Source: JAGORY01 sp964517585 (GTDB lineage: Bacteria > Patescibacteriota > Gracilibacteria > Peribacterales > Peribacteraceae). From it: 11,851 nucleotides of DNA. The notes beneath the pieces were generated by a model, which worked only from the letters and a program-made list of their open reading frames with translations, searched no databases and was not told where the DNA came from. Shown here one piece after another: positions 7,596 through 11,851 of this stretch. Location of the stretch: the NCBI GenBank assembly GCA_964517585.1, contig CAZFCB010000036.1:1-11851 (forward strand). Reading direction: 5' to 3'. The translations under genes were made by a program, and so were the position numbers. The first letter of the stretch is position 1. Each line of letters starts with the position of its first letter.

Positions 7596-8012
7596 CTATA
7601 CATTTGCGATGATCGCTCCCATGGCGACCATGACAACGAGCGAGCAGCCGCACTCGAAAAGCCACAATGCCGGCTTCCTGCCCATCCAGATGACTTCCAT
7701 CGAAGAGCCAGCGACGATAAATCCGATCCAAATGATCACAGCACATTCAATGGCACCTAATGTACCAGTCATCAAAAGTGGAGATGACGAAGCGAATGCG
7801 TAGATTAAAGCGAGACCGCAAGCCATGACAAAATTTGCGAGAAGGTTCCAAAGCATCTGAGGAATCATGTCGGACAATTTTTCATTGCCAGTCGGATGAA
7901 CATTCGCAAGTTTCATCCACAACTTTCCAAAAACTGGCCCATGGAACAAAAAACCAAGAATAAAAGCAGTGACTGCCGCTGCGGCAACTGCAATAAGATT
8001 GATCGAAGGCAT
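7596..8012 (-). CDS. DUF1761 family small membrane protein
   Basis: A 138-residue membrane protein with about four hydrophobic segments (about 4-23, 50-74, 79-102 and 114-136). The N-terminus MPSINLIAVAAAAVTAFILG followed by F-L-F-H-G-P-V-F-G-K-L-W-M-K is the family signature (usually an Ala-rich helix, then W/F-Y/H-GP-FGK-WM). The function of the family is unknown. I start at the ATG at 8010-8012 because it gives that family N-terminus; the frame is open upstream to an ATG at 8072, but the added 20 residues would cover the promoter-like element at 8045-8057. The leader is pyrimidine-rich and has no Shine-Dalgarno match. It lies downstream of tRNA-Ser on the same strand, with 98 bases between, and could in principle be read through from it. 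Stop TAG. Confidence 0.9.
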   Translation of the reverse strand: MPSINLIAVAAAAVTAFILGFLFHGPVFGKLWMKLANVHPTGNEKLSDMIPQMLWNLLANFVMACGLALIYAFASSSPLLMTGTLGAIECAVIIWIGFIVAGSSMEVIWMGRKPALWLFECGCSLVVMVAMGAIIANV

Positions 8013-8044
8013 TATGAGAAATGTGAAGAAATAAAAAGACGCTC

Positions 8045-8072
8045 GATAGTGTATCACTCTGTAGCTACGCAA
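8045..8072 (-). promoter_or_regulatory. Candidate promoter of the DUF1761 gene
   Basis: On the minus strand TTGCGTA (8066-8072) is followed by AGTGATACACTATC, with a -10-like TACACT at 8048-8053. The DUF4383 promoter region has TTGCATA and AGTGATACAGTGTC in the same order. Their 13-base cores agree at 11 positions, and the distances from -10 to ATG are nearly equal (35 and 33 bases). The spacing between the two halves is short (13 and 15 bases). Confidence 0.5.
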
Positions 8073-8110
8073 TATATGACGATGATATTTTTAGCGATAC
8101 GTATGAAATT

Positions 8111-8200
8111 TGGCGGAGAGGGGGAGATTCGAACTCCCGAGACGTTTTCACGTCTACTCGCTTTCCAAGCGAGCGCACTAGGCCACTATGCGACCTCTCC
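8111..8200 (-). tRNA. tRNA-Ser (anticodon GGA)
   Basis: On the minus strand the gene folds as a class II tRNA of 90 nt. The acceptor stem GGAGAGG/CCTCTCC (8194-8200 with 8115-8121) pairs perfectly. The anticodon stem CTCGC/GCGAG closes a seven-base loop TTGGAAA with anticodon GGA. A long variable arm (TAGACGTGAAAACGTCTC) is present, as serine tRNAs require. The T arm GGGAG-TTCGAAT-CTCCC is canonical. The discriminator is G and the 3' CCA is encoded (8111-8113). It reads UCC and UCU serine codons. No strong terminator follows before the DUF1761 promoter. Confidence 0.97.
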
Positions 8201-8269
8201 ACGTACTGTGATGGCAAGAAGCGAAGGCCAGTTAACAATGAATCCTCGGGAACCGCAAGATCTGGAGAG

Positions 8270-8291
8270 AAAAAGGCATCGCGAAGCGATG
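8270..8291 (-). terminator. Possible weak terminator hairpin upstream of tRNA-Ser
   Basis: On the minus strand CATCGC-TTC-GCGATG (8277-8291) forms a 6-base-pair stem with a 3-base loop, followed by CC and then TTTTT (8270-8274). It would end transcripts coming from the 91-residue protein gene before they reach the tRNA. The two bases between stem and T run make it less than ideal. Confidence 0.4.
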
Positions 8292-8312
8292 GGTCTTATG
8301 GGTCCCATCGCT
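8285..8312 (-). repeat. Inverted repeat mutually exclusive with the adjacent hairpin
   Basis: AGCGATGGG (8285-8293) and CCCATCGCT (8304-8312) are perfect 9-base inverted repeats around a 10-base loop. The left arm shares bases 8285-8291 with the neighbouring CATCGC/GCGATG hairpin, so the two stems cannot form at once. Another GCGAT lies at 8316-8320. The arrangement resembles a terminator/antiterminator pair or a REP-like intergenic repeat; function unproven. Confidence 0.5.
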
Positions 8313-8342
8313 GGAGCGATACCTCATAGGGAAAAGAGAGCC

Positions 8343-8375
8343 CCTAAGAGGAAAACCGTAGGTTTGCCTCTTAGG
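8343..8375 (-). terminator. Long hairpin at the 3' end of the 91-residue protein gene
   Basis: CCTAAGAGG (8343-8351) pairs with CCTCTTAGG (8367-8375), then after one mismatch AAACC (8353-8357) pairs with GGTTT (8361-8365) around a GTA loop: 14 pairs in all. The TAA stop of the minus-strand gene lies inside the stem (8371-8373). Downstream the sequence is GGCTCTCTTTTCCC, with no pure T run, so it may act as a terminator or as a 3' stabilising hairpin. Confidence 0.6.
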
Positions 8376-8646
8376 TATTGCAAATTTCACACGGTCCCAT
8401 GCAGGCAACCATGTGCTTCATACAGGCCACAGAGGCCAGGACGAATGCAATGATAGAGAGTGATCCCGATGTGGAACCAAATTGGACTGCAAAGCGTGCA
8501 GGATCCGTACCAATAATAATATGTGTCTCGTAGACGCCAACGATGGCGGCAAGTGACACAAGAAGAAGGAGAAGGCAAAGAGCCCACTTGGTGACCATAC
8601 ACCCAGTGGAGCATGTGCCCACCTTCTTTTTACCCATGAGAGCCAT
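8371..8646 (-). CDS. Unrecognised 91-residue cysteine-rich two-helix membrane protein
   Basis: I do not recognise this family. The N-terminus is short and basic (MALMGKKK), with CSTGC at 12-16. A strongly hydrophobic helix follows (about 20-39, with a run of Ls), then a polar loop (40-61) and a second helix (about 62-79). The tail is cysteine-rich, with C75, C82, C86 and C89 (A-C-M-G-P-C-E-I-C-N-T). Positive-inside reasoning would put both ends, and thus the CSTGC and C-terminal cysteines, on the cytoplasmic side, where they could bind a metal. That is inference. The start could be the ATG at 8646 or the one at 8637 (MGKKK). The leader is pyrimidine-rich (CCTTCTTCCCTTTCACT) and lacks Shine-Dalgarno; a promoter-like nonamer shared with the DUF4383 and DUF1761 genes lies upstream. 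It is divergent from pheT, and a long hairpin follows. Stop TAA. Confidence 0.7.
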   Translation of the reverse strand: MALMGKKKVGTCSTGCMVTKWALCLLLLLVSLAAIVGVYETHIIIGTDPARFAVQFGSTSGSLSIIAFVLASVACMKHMVACMGPCEICNT

Positions 8647-8674
8647 AGTGAAAGGGAAGAAGGAATAAGTGGAA

Positions 8675-8683
8675 GACAGTGTA
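8675..8683 (-). promoter_or_regulatory. Candidate -10 region of the 91-residue protein gene
   Basis: Minus-strand TACACTGTC, preceded by CTG, lies 28 bases before the ATG at 8646 (its TACACT hexamer 31 bases before). It matches the nonamer TACA[G/C]T[G/A]TC also found before the DUF4383 and DUF1761 genes at similar distances. It is followed by a TTATT and a pyrimidine-rich leader, as in the other two. No clear -35 is present. Confidence 0.42.
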
Positions 8684-8724
8684 CAGCCGGAGCGGTAAAA
8701 AACGTAAGGAAAGACGGAAATACA

Positions 8725-8768
8725 AAAATCGAAAAAATTTCTGGCGATTCTTGCCCTTTCTCGATTTT
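8725..8768 (+). other. Inverted repeat in the pheT leader
   Basis: AAAATCGA (8725-8732) and TCGATTTT (8761-8768) are perfect 8-base inverted repeats with a 28-base loop, within the 146-base gap between the 91-residue protein gene and pheT. A stem here could lie in the pheT 5' leader if transcription starts upstream. The pairing is AT-rich and no T run follows, so it is not a terminator. No T-box features are recognisable. Low functional confidence. Confidence 0.35.
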
Positions 8769-8792
8769 CTGCCTTCGCGTACTCTAGATGAC

Positions 8793-11153
8793 ATGAAGAT
8801 CTCTCGTGATTGGTTATCGGATTTCGTCGACTGGATCGAAACAGATCCAGAGGTCATTGCTGACCGCATCACGCGCGGCGTCGGTGAAGTCGATGAAGTG
8901 GAAAAACAAGGTGCGCTGATGACGAACGTGGTCGTCGGAAAGATTCTCACTCTCGGAAAACACCCGAATGCAGACAAGCTTTCTGTCTGCACTGTAGAAA
9001 CTGATCGGGGAATCAAAAAAATTGTCTGTGGAGGAACAAATCTCAAAGAAGGCATGCTCGTCGCACTCGCACACGTCGGCGCTACCGTAAAGGCAGGTGG
9101 CAAAGAAATGTTGACGCTACAACAAGCCAAGATCCGCGGAGAAGACAGCGAAGGAATGATCTGTGCATCGGAAGAGCTGGATATTGAGTCTCTGTTTCCA
9201 GTGACAGCAGATCAAGGCGCCCGCCCAGTTGCTGACCTTACGAGCCGCGGATTCAAGCCAGGAACACCCCTACAGACAGCACTTGGTATGACTGACGTTG
9301 TCTTCCACATCGACAACCATGCTATTACAAATCGTCCCGATCTCTTTTCGCACATTGGCATCGCAAGAGAAATCGTCGCCATGGGTCTTGCACGCTGGAA
9401 AAAGAAACCGAAGATCAAACCAGTCACGTTCCCAACAAAAAACGTACCATTCACACTGAAGAACGACGTTCCTGATCTCATCCCCTACTATGAAGCAGCA
9501 CTTCTTCATGTTGATGGATCGGGTCCGTCACCGGATTGGATGCAACGCAGACTCATAGCGACCGGTTGGAGGCCAATCAATTTGATCGTGGACGTCACGA
9601 ACTATGTTTTGATGGAAACGGGCATGCCTCTCCATGCCTTCGATGCTGATGACTTCCGTGGCACACTCTGTATTCGTAAGGCGAAGAAAGATGAAGTGAT
9701 CACGACGCTTGATACAGCAACGCGAAAGCTACCCGAAGGCGCGCTTGTCATCAGTGATGACGATGGTATCTTTGATCTTTTTGGTGTCATGGGAGGTTTA
9801 CGAACGTCCAATAAACCAACAACACGCAATGTGTTCTTGCAAGCAGGCATCATCGATCCCGTCTCGGTCCGCAGAACAGTGATTGCAATGGGTCACCGTA
9901 CGGATGCAGCCACTGTGTATGAAAAAGGTGTGCTACCGATCACGGCTTCTACTGGGCTTCGGCGCGCCATCGAACTTTTATCAGACAATGCAGAGTGCGC
10001 GGTCTCAGCGAAACTCGTAACGTGGGGAAAGTCAGCAGCACAGAAAAAAGTGAAGGCAAATTTCAGTAAAATTCTCGGGTACATCGGAGCACCCATCGAC
10101 AGAAAAACTGTCACAAAGATCCTCACCGACCTCGGCTGCGAAGTGACGGGATCTGGAGAAACACTGACGGTAACGCCCCCTGCCTGGAGGCGTGACATCA
10201 CGCACATTCAGGATATCGCCGAGGAAGTAGCGCGCACGTACGGCTACGCAAATATACCGCCAGTCATGCCGGAGGCTTCTATCTTGCCTCCTTTTCGTGA
10301 TCATCGGACGAATATGATCCGAGATGGCCTGAAAGAACGATGTTGTACGGAGCTTCTGCATCTCGCGTTCACGAGCCCAACGATGCTAGGAAAGATTGGT
10401 ACGAAAGAAATGAAATTCGTCTCCATCGAAAATCCCATTGGTGAAGAGCTTTCCATCATGCGTCCGAGTCTCGTCCCCGAACTCCTGGAAACTGTCGGGC
10501 GAGAACTAACAAAACAGGACGCGAGCGTTCTGAAAGTGTTCGAGTACGGACAGGTTTTCCTCCCGGGTTCTGAGAGGGCGGATCTTGTGACGTTGGTTGC
10601 TGCAAAGGGAAAAACAACACTGAAGGATGATCCACTCCTCATCGCCAAAGCTGACCTGATGCATGCGATGAAAAATGCAGGGTACGAATGTACGTACGAA
10701 CAGACAAAAGAGAACTTGCCGTCATTCGCGCATGCAGGACGAAGCGCTTCTATTCTCTGCAAAGGGACGATAGTGGGACTGATCACAGAAGTGTCTCCTG
10801 ATGTCAGGAAAGCGTTTTCTCTTCCTGGGCGCACAGCTGTATCGATCATCAATCTTGAGACTCTCTTGAGTATGGACACTGATGTTTTCATTGCGTCCCC
10901 ATTACCAATGTTTCCTGCGGTGGAATTCGACGAGACAGTTGAAATTCCGAAGGTTGCATTCAGTGCTGTTTCCAAAAAACTTCTGCACATCGATCCGCTT
11001 CTCCGGCACATTGCAACTGTGAATCTGTATGAAGGCGATATCGGTAAGCGTCTGACCCTGCGCTTCACCTATCGTGCCGACGACCGAACGCTCACACAGG
11101 ATGAAGTGGAGAAGATCCACGCTAGAGTCCTCATCGAGCTGAAAAAATCGTAG
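8793..11153 (+). CDS. pheT: Phenylalanine--tRNA ligase beta subunit
   Basis: A 786-residue protein, the usual length for bacterial PheT, which pairs with PheS to charge tRNA-Phe in the cytoplasm. An EMAP-type tRNA-binding OB domain spans about 40-150 (HPNADKLSVC at 57-66; GEDSEGMICA at 116-125). NRPDLFSHIGIAREI (180-194) leads into the B3/B4 editing region, with MPLHAFD (278-284), VMGG (332-335) and HRTDA (368-372). The B5 domain carries PPAWRRDI and DIAEEVARTYGYANIP (474-489), including the Mg-binding acidic residues. A catalytic-like core and a C-terminal FDX-ACB domain (about 695-786) follow. I start at the ATG at 8793 because MKISRDWLSDFV is the family N-terminus; the frame is open to a GTG at 8679 but the extension is not family-like. 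No pheS is adjacent, which is unusual. No Shine-Dalgarno match precedes the ATG. Stop TAG. Confidence 0.97.
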   Translation: MKISRDWLSDFVDWIETDPEVIADRITRGVGEVDEVEKQGALMTNVVVGKILTLGKHPNADKLSVCTVETDRGIKKIVCGGTNLKEGMLVALAHVGATVKAGGKEMLTLQQAKIRGEDSEGMICASEELDIESLFPVTADQGARPVADLTSRGFKPGTPLQTALGMTDVVFHIDNHAITNRPDLFSHIGIAREIVAMGLARWKKKPKIKPVTFPTKNVPFTLKNDVPDLIPYYEAALLHVDGSGPSPDWMQRRLIATGWRPINLIVDVTNYVLMETGMPLHAFDADDFRGTLCIRKAKKDEVITTLDTATRKLPEGALVISDDDGIFDLFGVMGGLRTSNKPTTRNVFLQAGIIDPVSVRRTVIAMGHRTDAATVYEKGVLPITASTGLRRAIELLSDNAECAVSAKLVTWGKSAAQKKVKANFSKILGYIGAPIDRKTVTKILTDLGCEVTGSGETLTVTPPAWRRDITHIQDIAEEVARTYGYANIPPVMPEASILPPFRDHRTNMIRDGLKERCCTELLHLAFTSPTMLGKIGTKEMKFVSIENPIGEELSIMRPSLVPELLETVGRELTKQDASVLKVFEYGQVFLPGSERADLVTLVAAKGKTTLKDDPLLIAKADLMHAMKNAGYECTYEQTKENLPSFAHAGRSASILCKGTIVGLITEVSPDVRKAFSLPGRTAVSIINLETLLSMDTDVFIASPLPMFPAVEFDETVEIPKVAFSAVSKKLLHIDPLLRHIATVNLYEGDIGKRLTLRFTYRADDRTLTQDEVEKIHARVLIELKKS

Positions 11154-11159
11154 TATAGT
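11154..11159 (+). promoter_or_regulatory. Possible -10 element before the adenosyltransferase gene
   Basis: TATAGT matches the -10 consensus at 5 of 6 positions. It begins directly after the pheT stop codon and ends 18 bases before the ATG at 11178, giving a predicted leader of about 11 nt. No good -35 is present at the expected spacing, which would lie in the end of pheT. Read-through from pheT is equally possible. Confidence 0.35.
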
Positions 11160-11177
11160 ACTGTTTTTCGGACTCCC

Positions 11178-11735
11178 ATGAGCATGAAAATTTATACGAA
11201 AACTGGCGATAAGGGCACAACGGGCCTTTTTGGAGGACAGCGAGTATCAAAATCTGCAGTTCGTTTGCATGCGTACGGCACACTGGATGAACTCAATGCG
11301 ATTCTTGGTTCTGTGATCTCCGATACGACACTGCCAGCGTCCGTGAAGACGCAACTTCTGTGGCTGCAGTCGCTTCTTTTCCAGATCGGAGCAGATCTTG
11401 CGACTCCGCTTGAGAGTAGTGCAAATATTCTGCGCATGGACACCTCGCACGCAACCACACTCGAACAATGGATTGACGAGATGGAAGCGGAGCTCTCTCC
11501 TCTGACAAGTTTCATCGTACCAGGAGGTTCTGTAGCCGGATCAAAGCTCCATGAAGCACGCACCGTTTGCCGAAGAGCGGAACGATGGATCGTCGAACTG
11601 ATGAATAGTGAACCTGTGACAGAAGCCGTTATCGTCATTGTGAACCGATTAAGTGACTATCTATTTGTTGCAGCAAGGTTTACGAACAAAGCACTGGGGG
11701 ATGCGGAGAAAGCAGTGGAGATTCCGAGGGCATAA
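11178..11735 (+). CDS. Cob(I)yrinic acid a,c-diamide / cob(I)alamin adenosyltransferase, PduO type
   Basis: A 185-residue, probably trimeric cytoplasmic enzyme that transfers the adenosyl group from ATP to cob(I)alamin, making adenosylcobalamin. Family motifs are all present: TGDKGTTGLFGG (9-20) for ATP binding, AYGTLDELNA (32-41), IGADLATP (70-77), FIVPGGS (112-118), RTVCRRAER (128-136) and NRLSDYLFV (156-164). The length is normal. Two start choices exist, ATG at 11178 and ATG at 11184; neither has a Shine-Dalgarno sequence (TTTTTCGGACTCCC precedes the first). The gene follows pheT by 24 bases on the same strand, without functional relation. In small-genome bacteria this enzyme usually serves salvaged cobamide, for example for class II ribonucleotide reductase; no cobalamin-dependent enzyme is present in this window. 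Stop TAA, 5 bases from the convergent gene at the right edge. Confidence 0.95.
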   Translation: MSMKIYTKTGDKGTTGLFGGQRVSKSAVRLHAYGTLDELNAILGSVISDTTLPASVKTQLLWLQSLLFQIGADLATPLESSANILRMDTSHATTLEQWIDEMEAELSPLTSFIVPGGSVAGSKLHEARTVCRRAERWIVELMNSEPVTEAVIVIVNRLSDYLFVAARFTNKALGDAEKAVEIPRA

Positions 11736-11740
11736 GAGCG

Positions 11741-11851
11741 CTACACAGTCTCGCGACGTAAAGCATTGATCCGCTGCCTCAAGCTGCCTGGTAATTCTCG
11801 TTGTATCTCATCCTGTTGGATACCCCATTCCCTACTGTCCTCATCGGTATA
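11741..11851 (-). CDS. 3' end of an unidentified gene (partial)
   Basis: On the minus strand one frame is open from the right edge for 36 codons and ends with TAG at 11741-11743. The visible C-terminus is hydrophilic and highly charged (it includes REWGIQQDEIQREL and ends INALRRETV). The other two minus frames contain TGA stops in this stretch. Its stop lies 5 bases from the adenosyltransferase stop, matching the tight convergent spacing of the other gene pairs here. The product is not recognisable and the rest lies outside the window. Confidence 0.6.
   Translation of the reverse strand, partial: YTDEDSREWGIQQDEIQRELPGSLRQRINALRRETV

Noticed and set aside
8201..8240. Promoter for tRNA-Ser on the minus strand
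   Set aside because: CACAGT with a TTAACT upstream can be picked out, but the spacing (19 bases) and match are too weak to claim.
8343..8375. Hairpin considered as a CRISPR repeat unit
   Set aside because: It occurs once, with no regularly spaced copies and no cas gene in the window. Its position over a stop codon fits a 3' end hairpin better.
7896..8453. Long plus-strand open frame of 185 codons
   Set aside because: It runs antisense through the DUF1761 gene, its promoter-like element and the tRNA-Ser gene, and its protein resembles no family. The part after the tRNA (from 8211) lies in the hairpin-rich non-coding stretch.
8679..8792. GTG start extending PheT by 38 residues
   Set aside because: The canonical PheT N-terminus begins at the ATG at 8793. 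The extension is Lys/Arg-rich and unlike the family, so I treat it as leader DNA.
10301..11068. 255-codon minus-strand open frame
   Set aside because: It is antisense to pheT, which is unambiguous throughout by family motifs. Its product is low-complexity Ser/Arg-rich, typical of a shadow frame.
1..11851. UGA read as glycine, as in Gracilibacteria
   Set aside because: All genes are full length under the standard code and no family alignment needs an in-frame UGA. UGA simply appears unused here.

Overview
The window looks like a chromosomal segment of a Candidate Phyla Radiation (CPR) bacterium, probably of the Peregrinibacteria/Peribacteria kind. This is inference from gene content. The left-end protein belongs to a cysteine-rich, zinc-ribbon family that I know mainly from CPR genomes, base composition is close to even, and genes are compact with short gaps. 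No phage, transposon, CRISPR or plasmid signature is visible. The mixture is housekeeping (rpmB, pheT, tRNA-Ser), cell-envelope (two glycosyltransferases, an M50 protease, small membrane proteins) and redox/cofactor functions (secreted MsrB, PduO-type adenosyltransferase).

Layout, left to right: cysteine-rich zinc-ribbon protein (+, 5' end outside the window); M50 site-2 protease (-); lipoprotein MsrB (+); two-domain GT2-GT4 glycosyltransferase (-); rpmB (+); DUF4383 membrane protein (+) ending in a UUCG-loop terminator; GT-C membrane glycosyltransferase with an inserted extracytoplasmic domain (-); DUF1761 membrane protein (-); tRNA-Ser(GGA) (-); a structured non-coding stretch; an unrecognised 91-residue cysteine-rich membrane protein (-); pheT (+); cob(I)alamin adenosyltransferase (+); and the last 36 codons of an unidentified gene (-). 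Strand switches are frequent and most genes seem to be transcribed singly. Only pheT and the adenosyltransferase are close and co-directional.

Three window-wide patterns stand out. First, none of the 12 visible stop codons is TGA (7 TAG, 5 TAA). Second, none of the starts has a recognisable Shine-Dalgarno sequence; most leaders are short and pyrimidine-rich or near-leaderless. Third, the three small membrane-protein genes (DUF4383, DUF1761 and the 91-residue protein) share a promoter-like nonamer, TACA[G/C]T[G/A]TC, placed 28-32 nt before the ATG, followed by a TTATT and a pyrimidine-rich leader. I do not see a clear new multi-gene system. The best candidates for new biology are the shared promoter class with unusual initiation and stop usage, the duplicated cysteine-rich protein, and the structured stretch between the tRNA and the 91-residue gene.
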